Source: Oscillibacter sp. (GTDB lineage Bacteria; Bacillota; Clostridia; Oscillospirales; Oscillospiraceae). From it: DNA of 7,191 nt. Numbering within the stretch: position 1 is the first letter of the stretch; the number at the start of each line of letters is the position of its first letter. The position numbers and the translations under genes are program-made. Under the pieces are notes generated by a model that saw only the letters and a list, made by a program, of their open reading frames with translations, had not been told where the DNA came from and searched no databases. Positions 1 through 4,428 of the stretch are shown here, piece by piece. The stretch spans positions 1 through 7,191 of the forward strand of contig JAAWIL010000103.1 of NCBI GenBank assembly GCA_022796315.1. Direction: 5' to 3'.

Positions 1-38
1 CAGGGCAAAAAATCCACTCGCCAATCCATACACGTCGA

Positions 39-192
39 GATATTAAACAGGCTCTTAGAACCTGTATTCACAACCGATGAACGCCGTCTGGGGGGTCTTA
101 TTCCCACCATACTGCGTCGCATCTCCTTGTCTGACGAGAAAACTCCTCGTCCATCCGGCATCCCCCGATTATGAATACAGGTTCTTAATATC
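39..192. repeat. Imperfect palindromic (MITE-like) element downstream of ilvA
   Basis: A perfect 14-bp inverted repeat, AGAACCTGTATTCA, lies at 57-70 and again in reverse at 172-185. The match continues outward as GATATTAA (39-46) against TTAATATC (185-192). The left arm is interrupted by 11 extra bases (47-57, ACAGGCTCTTA), so together the arms make a 21-nt inverted repeat with one insertion. Inside it is a smaller perfect hairpin, GACGAG/CTCGTC (133-138 and 146-151). No long protein-coding gene is convincing here. Non-coding elements with terminal inverted repeats at gene 3' ends are typical of MITEs or palindromic intergenic repeats. No flanking target-site duplication is obvious, so mobility is inference. 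It could also act as a transcriptional stop after ilvA, but there is no T-tract. Confidence 0.6.
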
Positions 193-207
193 ATCAGGAT
201 CATCAGG
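190..207. repeat. Two tandem copies of ATCATCAGG
   Basis: The 9-bp sequence ATCATCAGG is repeated exactly, back to back (190-198 and 199-207), at the right edge of the palindromic element. It may be a slippage product or the scar of an insertion. No function is evident. Confidence 0.5.
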
Positions 208-232
208 CCGGATAGGGGAGCGCGGCCAGGGG

Positions 233-1447
233 TTAAAAATCCGGGACGGGAGCGATTTTCACATCATACCCCGCCTTCCGCACGGCGGCAAGAAGTTCCT
301 CCTTGTGGTCGTGGCCGAAGGCCTCCAGGGTGACCTTCAGCTCCACGCCGGACTGGCGGTTGATGTTGACCAGCTGGTTGTGCTCCAGCTTGACGATGTT
401 GCCGTTGTTTCGGGCGAAGATGTCGGCCACCTGGCGCAGGGCGCCGGGGCGGTCCGGCAGCATCAGGGAGAAGGTGAAGATCCGCTCCCGGCGGATCAAG
501 CCGTGCCGCACCAGGGAGGACATGGTGATCACGTCCATGTTGCCGCCGGAGAGAATGCAGACCACGTTCTTGTCCCGGCACTCCAGGTGCCTCAGCGCGG
601 CCACGGTCAAAAGCCCGGAGTTCTCCACCAGCATCTTGTGCCGCTCCAGCACGTCCAGGAAGGCCTCCACCAGTTCGCTGTCGGGGATGGTGATCATCCC
701 GTCAATGTTGTCCCGGACGTAGGGGAAGACCAGGTCCCCCGGGGTTTTGACGGCGGTGCCGTCGGCAATGGTGCTGGCGGTGGGGAGGGTGACCACGTGG
801 CCCGCCTCCAGGCTGGCCGTCATGGACGCGGCGCCCTCCGGCTCCACGCCGATGACCTGCACATGGGGGTTCAGGAGCTTGGCCAGGGTGGCCACGCCGG
901 CGCACAGCCCGCCGCCGCCCACAGGCACCAGGATCAGGTCCACGTCCGGCAGGTCCTGGAAGATCTCATAGGCGACGGTGCCCTGGCCGATGGCGATATC
1001 CGGGTCGTTGAAGGGGTGGATGTAGGTCAGCCCCCGCTCCTCCGCCAGCTGGGCGGCCAGCTGGGCCGCGTCGTCAAAGACCTCGCCGTGCAGGATCACC
1101 TCCGCGCCGTAGTCCTTGGTGTTGTTCACCTTCACCAGGGGCGTGGTGACGGGCATGACAATGGCGGCGGGAACGCCGGCGGCCTGGGCGGCGTAGGCCA
1201 CGCCCTGGGCGTGGTTGCCGGCGGAGGCGGTGATGAGTCCCCGCTCCCGCTGCTCCTGGGAGAGGGTGCTGATCTTGTAGTAGGCGCCCCGGATCTTGTA
1301 GGCGCCGGTAACCTGCATATTCTCCGGCTTCAGGTAGACCCGGTTGCCCGTGCTGTTGGAGAGGGCGGGGGAGTCAATCAGATTGGTGGGGCGGATTACA
1401 CCCCGCAGCACTCTGCGGGCGGTCTTGAACTGTTCCAATGAGATCAT
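233..1447 (-). CDS. ilvA: Threonine ammonia-lyase (threonine deaminase), PLP-dependent, with one C-terminal ACT domain
   Basis: Converts L-threonine to 2-oxobutanoate and ammonia in the cytosol; this is the entry step of isoleucine synthesis or, in catabolic forms, of threonine use. At 404 residues it matches the medium-length type (PLP fold plus a single ACT domain) rather than the roughly 500-residue E. coli IlvA. Visible motifs are the PLP lysine in TGAYKIRGA (K51), the substrate loop SAGNHAQG (75-82), the phosphate-binding glycine loop VGGGGLCAG (176-184), VENSG (274-278) and SGGN (300-303). Residues about 325-400 form the ACT domain, starting FSLMLPDRPGALRQV. The ATG start is supported by AAAGGAG seven bases upstream (1455-1461) and by a promoter about 30 bp upstream. 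No ilv genes flank it, so sequence alone does not separate biosynthetic from catabolic use; the ACT domain suggests allosteric control. The catabolic symbol tdcB is an alternative name. Confidence 0.95.
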   Translation of the reverse strand: MISLEQFKTARRVLRGVIRPTNLIDSPALSNSTGNRVYLKPENMQVTGAYKIRGAYYKISTLSQEQRERGLITASAGNHAQGVAYAAQAAGVPAAIVMPVTTPLVKVNNTKDYGAEVILHGEVFDDAAQLAAQLAEERGLTYIHPFNDPDIAIGQGTVAYEIFQDLPDVDLILVPVGGGGLCAGVATLAKLLNPHVQVIGVEPEGAASMTASLEAGHVVTLPTASTIADGTAVKTPGDLVFPYVRDNIDGMITIPDSELVEAFLDVLERHKMLVENSGLLTVAALRHLECRDKNVVCILSGGNMDVITMSSLVRHGLIRRERIFTFSLMLPDRPGALRQVADIFARNNGNIVKLEHNQLVNINRQSGVELKVTLEAFGHDHKEELLAAVRKAGYDVKIAPVPDF

Positions 1448-1476
1448 AGGAAAACTCCTTTGATGGTGTTGAGGAA

Positions 1477-1505
1477 AGCATACTGAGTTTTGCAGAAAAT
1501 GTCAA
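1477..1505 (-). promoter_or_regulatory. ilvA promoter
   Basis: Read on the minus strand there is a perfect -35 TTGACA (1500-1505), a 17-base spacer, and TATGCT as -10 (1477-1482). The predicted start near 1470 gives a leader of only about 20 bases, too short for a T-box or other attenuator. ilvA is therefore probably transcribed on its own rather than only by read-through from the xre gene. Confidence 0.75.
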
Positions 1506-1508
1506 TGC

Positions 1509-1527
1509 GGAACAGGGAGAATGTTCC
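1509..1527. promoter_or_regulatory. 19-bp dyad behind the ilvA promoter (candidate operator)
   Basis: GGAACA-7-TGTTCC forms a perfect 6-bp-arm inverted repeat. It starts four bases upstream of the -35 hexamer of the ilvA promoter, a usual place for an activator or repressor site. The binding protein is unknown. The arms do not match the two dyads in the xre-54-residue ORF gap, so it is not obviously a site for that regulator. Confidence 0.4.
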
Positions 1528-1554
1528 ATAAAATTTGCGTCCTCCGGGCCGCCG

Positions 1555-1791
1555 TCAGGGAGCTCCGCCGCCGCGCGGATAGGGTCTGGAGGTATCCGTC
1601 AGCCCCAGAAGGTAGTCCACGCTGGTGCCGTAGAAAACCGCCAGAGCCGCCAGGGACCCGCTGGGAATGTCCAGCGTGCCGCTCTCGTAGCGGGAGTACG
1701 TGGTCTGGGATACATGCAGGAGCTTCGCCACCTCCGTCTGGTTCAGGTCCCGGTCCTCCCGCAGATTCCGCAGGCGCTGATACACCGCCAT
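1555..1791 (-). CDS. Small XRE-family helix-turn-helix regulator
   Basis: A 78-residue protein that is almost entirely one Cro/C1-type DNA-binding domain. The scanning and recognition helices lie in LNQTEVAKLLHVSQTTYSRYE (about 16-36), followed by the family-typical IPSGSLAALAVFYGTSVDYLLGLT (about 42-65). There is no sensor, protease or membrane domain, so it is probably a simple dimeric cytosolic repressor. It diverges from a 54-residue ORF across a gap with two matching 19-bp dyads, suggesting autoregulation and control of that neighbour (inference). The start is uncertain: GGGAGGG (1792-1798) abuts this ATG directly, whereas GTG codon 3 (1783-1785) sits six bases from it and would give a protein beginning M-YQRLRNLRED. 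The target and any phage or toxin link cannot be read from the sequence. Confidence 0.85.
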   Translation of the reverse strand: MAVYQRLRNLREDRDLNQTEVAKLLHVSQTTYSRYESGTLDIPSGSLAALAVFYGTSVDYLLGLTDTSRPYPRGGGAP

Positions 1792-1798
1792 CCCTCCC
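1792..1798 (-). promoter_or_regulatory. Ribosome binding site that questions the xre start
   Basis: On the minus strand GGGAGGG is immediately followed by ATG (1789-1791), leaving no spacer. From the same site the in-frame GTG at 1783-1785 is six bases away, the normal distance. This favours GTG as the true start, shortening the protein by two residues. Confidence 0.5.
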
Positions 1799-1812
1799 TG
1801 ATGTTTTTCTCT

Positions 1813-1818
1813 ATTTTA
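1813..1818 (-). promoter_or_regulatory. Possible -10 of the xre promoter
   Basis: TAAAAT on the minus strand lies about 20 bases before the start codon. The hexamer 17 bases upstream (CAATAT, 1836-1841) is a poor -35, so the promoter is weak or needs help. Dyad 1 (1821-1839) fills its spacer, as expected for autorepression. Confidence 0.35.
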
Positions 1819-1820
1819 GG

Positions 1821-1839
1821 ATATGCAAAAATCGCATAT
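1821..1839. promoter_or_regulatory. Candidate operator 1 (19-bp dyad)
   Basis: ATATGC-7-GCATAT, a perfect 6-bp-arm inverted repeat. It matches the second dyad at 14 of 19 positions, including TATGC on the left and AATCGCATA on the right. It covers the spacer of the possible xre promoter and touches the -35 of the divergent promoter. Confidence 0.55.
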
Positions 1840-1867
1840 TGATTTTTATGCGGTAATCGCATAAAAT
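1839..1867 (+). promoter_or_regulatory. Promoter of the 54-residue ORF
   Basis: TTGATT (1839-1844), a 17-base spacer and TAAAAT (1862-1867). The predicted start near 1874 gives a leader of about 20 bases ending in AGGAGG. Dyad 2 overlaps the spacer and the first bases of the -10, so a protein bound there would block RNA polymerase. Confidence 0.55.
1846..1864. promoter_or_regulatory. Candidate operator 2 (19-bp dyad)
   Basis: TTATGCG-5-CGCATAA, a perfect 7-bp-arm inverted repeat of the same total length as dyad 1. The two centres are 25 bp apart, between two and two-and-a-half helical turns. The shared half-site TATGC/GCATA fits a dimeric helix-turn-helix repressor such as the neighbouring XRE protein (inference). 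Confidence 0.6.
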
Positions 1868-1892
1868 AGGAGAAAAAGACAGGAGGCTTCCC

Positions 1893-2057
1893 ATGAAAAA
1901 ACAGGACCCACCCCTTTGGCGGATCTGGGTAGACACCCGGCGCCGCGTCGTGTCCTTCCACCCGGAGGAGGGCTTTGAGCTGTTGGAATTCCGGGACCGG
2001 GAGATGTTCTTCAAATGTGTGGACGAGTACACCCGCCAGCAGTACCGCTACCAGTGA
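1893..2057 (+). CDS. Unrecognised 54-residue protein divergent from xre
   Basis: A short gene with strong signals: AGGAGG (1881-1886) six bases before ATG, a good promoter at 1839-1867, and a TGA stop at 2055-2057. The product begins MKKQDPPLWRIWVDT and ends QYRYQ. It is charged and aromatic (W, Y, F), with a basic stretch TRRRVVSFHPEEG (about 15-27) followed by FELLEFRDREMFFKCVDEY (about 28-46). There is no signal peptide, membrane helix or metal-binding cysteine set; the single Cys is at about 42. It looks like a compact soluble protein of beta-strand then helix. I do not recognise the family. Its position suggests it is controlled by the XRE regulator, but nothing shows whether it is a toxin, an antirepressor or something else. 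Confidence 0.65.
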   Translation: MKKQDPPLWRIWVDTRRRVVSFHPEEGFELLEFRDREMFFKCVDEYTRQQYRYQ

Positions 2058-2071
2058 TTTGACAGAACCTC

Positions 2072-2085
2072 CCAGATTTCTCTGG
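2072..2085. promoter_or_regulatory. 14-nt inverted repeat overlapping the ade -35
   Basis: CCAGA-TTTC-TCTGG is a perfect 5-bp-arm repeat that starts 14 bases after the stop of the 54-residue ORF and runs into the ade -35 hexamer (2083-2088). It could be a weak terminator for the small gene (no T-tract) or a protein site at the ade promoter. Confidence 0.3.
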
Positions 2086-2111
2086 ACAAACGGCCGGATT
2101 TATCGTATACT
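2083..2111 (+). promoter_or_regulatory. ade promoter
   Basis: TGGACA (2083-2088), a 17-base spacer and TATACT (2106-2111), each one base from consensus. Transcription should start near 2118, leaving a leader of about 62 bases. That leader is too short for a purine riboswitch aptamer plus expression platform. Confidence 0.7.
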
Positions 2112-2118
2112 CTCTACA

Positions 2119-2148
2119 ATGGATATTATTTTTAAAGATGATAACCAT
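2119..2148 (+). promoter_or_regulatory. 30-bp imperfect dyad at the ade transcription start
   Basis: The sequence is symmetrical about TTTAAA (centre 2133/2134). Of 15 opposed pairs, 12 are Watson-Crick, two are G-T and one (2123/2144) is a mismatch; the outer arms are ATGG and CCAT. It begins at the predicted transcription start, so it could be a repressor operator or a 5' hairpin in the ade mRNA. No T-tract follows, so it is not an ordinary terminator. Confidence 0.45.
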
Positions 2149-2180
2149 AAGAAAAACTAATATCAAGGAGGAGTGGTTCC

Positions 2181-3905
2181 ATGTCAGAGAGCTATGCGGG
2201 CAGGATCAACCGGAAGCTGCTGAAAAAGCGCCGCATCATCGAGGCGGCCGCCGGAAGGGAACCGGCGGATCTGGTGCTGAAGAACGCCGAGTACGTCAAC
2301 GTCTTTTCCAACCGCCTCTGTACCGCCGACATCGCCGTGGCCGGTGGACTCATCGTGGGCATGGGGACCTACTCCGGCAAGGAGGAGCACGACTGCGCCG
2401 GGAAAATTGTGCTCCCGGGCTTTCTGGACGCCCACATTCACCTGGAGAGCTCTCTGGTCTCGCCGGGGGAGTTCGTCCGGGCGGTGCTGCCCCACGGCAC
2501 CACCACCGTGGTGACGGACCCCCACGAGATCGCCAACGTCATGGGCACCGACGGCATCGAATACATGCTCCAGGCCACGGAGGGACTGCCGGTGGACGTG
2601 CGGTTCATGCTGCCCTCCTGCGTCCCGGCCACCCCGCTGGACGAGTCCGGCGCGGTGCTGGACTACCGGGCCATTGACTCCTTCTATGATCACCCAAGGG
2701 TCCAGGGCCTGGCGGAGATGATGAATTTCCCGGGCATCCTGGCCGGGGACAGCCAGCCGGTGGAGAAGATCGTGGCGGCCCAGGCCCACCACAAGAAGAT
2801 CGACGGCCACGCCCCGGACCTCCGGGGAAACGACCTCAACGCCTACATTGCCGCCGGCGTCTACTCCGACCACGAGTGCCACGACCTCCAGGACGCCATC
2901 GCCAAGCTGGAGCGGGGCCAGTTCATCATGATCCGGGAGGGCACGGCGGCCCGGAACCTGGAGGCGCTGGCGCCGCTGCTGTGTGAGCAGTATGCCGAGC
3001 GGTGCATGTTCTGCACCGACGACAAGCACCCCAGCGATCTGCTGGAAAAGGGACACATCGACTACATTGTCCGGCGGGCCATCGGCCTGGGCGCGGACCC
3101 CATTACGGCCGTGAAGGTGGCCTGCCACAACGCCGCACGCTACTTCCTGCTGAACAACCGCGGGGCCATCGCGCCGGGGTATCTGGGGGATTTCGTGGTG
3201 ATTGACAACTTCCGGGATTTCCACATTGAGAGGGTCTACAAGAAGGGCCGCCTGATGGTGGAGGGGGGACGGCTCCGGAACTTCCCCCTGCCCCAGGTGG
3301 AGCCCTACCTGCTGGAGCGGGCCCACAGCACCTTCCACCTGGGGAGGCTGACGGCGGAGGACTTCGTGGATCACCGTCCCCGGGGCGTCATCGGCGTGGT
3401 GGGCGGGGAGATCACCACCACCGACGACGGCTACGCCGACCGGCCGGACCCGGAGTGGGACCTCCTGAAGATCGCCGTGGTGGAGCGGCATAAGAACACC
3501 CGCCACATCGGCATGGGCTATCTCCGGGGCTACGGCCTGAAATCCGGCGCGGTGGCCACCTCCGTCTCCCACGACTCCCACAACATCATTGTGGTGGGAA
3601 CCGGCGAGGCGGAGTGCGCCGCCGCAGTGAACCGGGTGACGGAGCTGAATGGCGGCATTGTGGTGTGGGACGGCGGCGGGCCGGTTGCGGAGGTGCCCCT
3701 GGCCATTGCCGGCATCATGAGCGACGAGCCGCTGGAGACGGTCAACGAGAGGCTGGAGGCCGCCAAGGCGGCGGCCCACCGGCTGGGGGTCTCCCGGGAG
3801 ATCGACCCCTTCATGACCCTGAGCTTCCTGGCCCTGCCGGTGATCCCCGCCCTGCGGGTCACCACCCGGGGCGTCTTTGACGTGAACAGTCAGAGCTATG
3901 TGTAG
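2181..3905 (+). CDS. ade: Adenine deaminase
   Basis: Hydrolyses adenine to hypoxanthine and ammonia in the cytosol, feeding adenine into the hypoxanthine/guanine salvage pools. At 574 residues it has the usual length for this amidohydrolase-superfamily enzyme (B. subtilis AdeC type). In order: an N-terminal strand region with ADLVLKNAEYVNVF (29-42); the metal-binding HIH in GFLDAHIHLESS (80-91); PHGTTTVVTDPHEIANVMG (104-122); a conserved block HAPDLRGNDLNAY (210-222) with SDHE (229-232); and CTDDKHPSD (278-286) with the metal and catalytic aspartates. The C-terminal adenine-deaminase domain (about 390-570) includes SHDSHNI (463-469). ATG is supported by AAGGAGG (2165-2171) nine bases upstream. 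It has its own promoter and no same-strand partner downstream, so it is probably monocistronic. No permease or purine gene is adjacent. Confidence 0.96.
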   Translation: MSESYAGRINRKLLKKRRIIEAAAGREPADLVLKNAEYVNVFSNRLCTADIAVAGGLIVGMGTYSGKEEHDCAGKIVLPGFLDAHIHLESSLVSPGEFVRAVLPHGTTTVVTDPHEIANVMGTDGIEYMLQATEGLPVDVRFMLPSCVPATPLDESGAVLDYRAIDSFYDHPRVQGLAEMMNFPGILAGDSQPVEKIVAAQAHHKKIDGHAPDLRGNDLNAYIAAGVYSDHECHDLQDAIAKLERGQFIMIREGTAARNLEALAPLLCEQYAERCMFCTDDKHPSDLLEKGHIDYIVRRAIGLGADPITAVKVACHNAARYFLLNNRGAIAPGYLGDFVVIDNFRDFHIERVYKKGRLMVEGGRLRNFPLPQVEPYLLERAHSTFHLGRLTAEDFVDHRPRGVIGVVGGEITTTDDGYADRPDPEWDLLKIAVVERHKNTRHIGMGYLRGYGLKSGAVATSVSHDSHNIIVVGTGEAECAAAVNRVTELNGGIVVWDGGGPVAEVPLAIAGIMSDEPLETVNERLEAAKAAAHRLGVSREIDPFMTLSFLALPVIPALRVTTRGVFDVNSQSYV

Positions 3906-3928
3906 TTCTTTTCTTAAAAGAAAAGAAC
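3905..3928 (+). terminator. Hairpin at the ade stop codon (probable terminator)
   Basis: GTTCTTTTCTT-AA-AAGAAAAGAAC is a perfect 11-bp-arm inverted repeat. Its first base is the last base of the ade TAG stop. A run of five T follows at 3937-3941, eight bases past the stem. The stem is AT-rich and the T-run is displaced, so it is an imperfect intrinsic terminator; it is the best candidate for ending ade transcription. Confidence 0.5.
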
Positions 3929-3950
3929 CAAAAGAATTTTTACGCGCTAC

Positions 3951-4072
3951 GGGGTTTGGGCGATCGACTAAGCCCCTGCGACGGCAACCCGGATGTGCGT
4001 GATTGACAGCGGAGGGCTGTGAAGGAACCAGAACCAGAAGCGCTTCCGCACACTCGGGATAGCCCAAGCCCC
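3951..4072. repeat. Nested imperfect palindrome
   Basis: GGGGTTTGGGC (3951-3961) faces GCCCAAGCCCC (4062-4072) with one G-T type difference. Inside these, CCCGGATGTGCG (3988-3999) faces CGCACACTCGGG (4047-4058) with 10 of 12 matching. The same GGGGTTT can instead pair locally with AAGCCCC (3970-3976), so the structure has alternatives. Also inside are a GAACCA doublet (4025-4036) and the 10-bp palindrome GAAGCGCTTC (4037-4046). Confidence 0.45.
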
Positions 4073-4117
4073 TGCGGCAGCAGCTTAGCCAGTGCTTCGC
4101 TGCCGCCGCAGGGGCTT
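4066..4117. terminator. Long GC-rich hairpin (possible terminator for plus-strand read-through)
   Basis: An 18-bp stem (4066-4083 with 4100-4117) has one A-C mismatch at 4079/4104 and a 16-base loop. On the plus strand it is followed by GTTTG, a poor T-tract; nothing T-rich follows on the minus strand. It may back up termination of ade transcription. Its left arm also belongs to the nested palindrome (3951-4072), so the two folds compete. Confidence 0.45.
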
Positions 4118-4140
4118 GTTTGATGTCCGAAAACAGCTTC

Positions 4141-4423
4141 GCAGAGACCACGTTGCCGTCGCAGAGACTTGGTTCACCTCCAGACTCCGGAGCGAGCCAA
4201 AAGTTTCGCCGGCCTTTTCAAAGGCCGAAACAATCCCGCAGGGACTGCGTTGCCGTCGCAGAGACTTGGTTCACCTCCAGACTCCAGAGCGAGCCAAAAG
4301 TTTCGCCGGCCTTTTCAAAGGCCGAAACAATCCCGCAGAGACCACGTTGCCGTCGCAGAGACTTGGTTCACCTCCAGACTCCAGAGCGAGCCAAAAGTTT
4401 CGCCGGCCTTTTCAAAGGCCGAA
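4141..4423. repeat. Three tandem copies of a 97-bp repeat
   Basis: Copies lie at 4141-4237, 4238-4334 and 4335-4423 (the last lacks eight bases), with no spacers. Copies 1 and 3 differ at one position over 89 bases (4189 G against A). Copy 2 differs from copy 1 at four positions and from copy 3 at three, all but one within its first ten bases. Each unit contains two near-copies of GCAGAGAC 20 bp apart, a GGTTC/GAGCC stem (4171-4175 with 4194-4198 in copy 1), and the hairpin CGGCCTTTTCAAAGGCCG. Bases 4126-4140 look like the degraded end of an earlier unit. The near-identity implies recent tandem duplication. The array ends five bases short of the pheT stop codon. Confidence 0.9.
4404..4421 (-). 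terminator. Hairpin just past pheT (weak terminator candidate)
   Basis: CGGCCTTT-TC-AAAGGCCG is a perfect 8-bp-arm hairpin, seven bases beyond the pheT stop on the minus strand. It is the first of three identical hairpins met by read-through; the others are at 4307-4324 and 4210-4227. On the minus strand each is followed by GCGAAACTTTTGG, so the T-run is short and displaced. Three stems in series might terminate pheT transcription together or protect the mRNA 3' end (inference). Confidence 0.4.
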
Positions 4424-4428
4424 GGACG

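Larger units (their letters stand above)
3906..4428. other. Gene-free convergent intergenic region packed with dyads and repeats
   Basis: About 520 bases between the 3' ends of ade and pheT. It holds the ade hairpin, nested inverted repeats (3951-4117) and three copies of a 97-bp unit (4141-4423). The open frame running across it is not a gene: 97 is not a multiple of three, so successive copies are read in different frames. No tRNA or known RNA gene is recognised. A 19-nt motif, consensus near AAGCCCCTGCGACGGCAAC, recurs forward at 3970-3988 and 4066-4083 (partial) and in reverse at 4100-4117 (partial), 4152-4170, 4249-4267 and 4346-4364. Confidence 0.7.

Noticed and set aside
1..174. Open plus-strand frame from the left edge to TGA at 172-174, as a partial gene
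   Set aside because: It runs straight through the palindromic element, has no recognisable motif, and 57 open codons are not compelling alone. Kept only as a low-interest question.
208..228. Intrinsic terminator directly after ilvA
   Set aside because: Only a weak GGCCG/CGGCC pairing is visible, with no T-tract on the minus strand.
77..1441. 454-codon plus-strand open frame opposite ilvA
   Set aside because: Antisense shadow of threonine ammonia-lyase; its start lies inside the palindromic element.
1509..1527. LexA/SOS box at the ilvA promoter
   Set aside because: The Gram-positive LexA site has GAAC and GTTC separated by four bases; here the GAAC and GTTC are separated by nine.
2059..2064. 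Perfect TTGACA as the ade -35
   Set aside because: No acceptable -10 lies 16-18 bases downstream. The TGGACA-17-TATACT pair at 2083-2111 is far better.
1975..2160. 61-codon plus-strand ORF overlapping the 54-residue gene and the ade leader
   Set aside because: No ribosome binding site; it overlaps a better-supported gene in another frame and runs through the ade promoter and dyad.
2112..2180. Purine riboswitch before ade
   Set aside because: The leader after the predicted start is only about 62 bases, lacks a three-way-junction layout with conserved core elements, and has no terminator-type expression platform.
2184..4151. 655-codon minus-strand open frame opposite ade
   Set aside because: Antisense shadow of a clearly identified adenine deaminase, with the same low-complexity composition and no ribosome binding site or domain.
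4141..4423. CRISPR array
   Set aside because: The 97-bp units abut directly with no unique spacers, are far longer than CRISPR repeats, and no cas gene is present.
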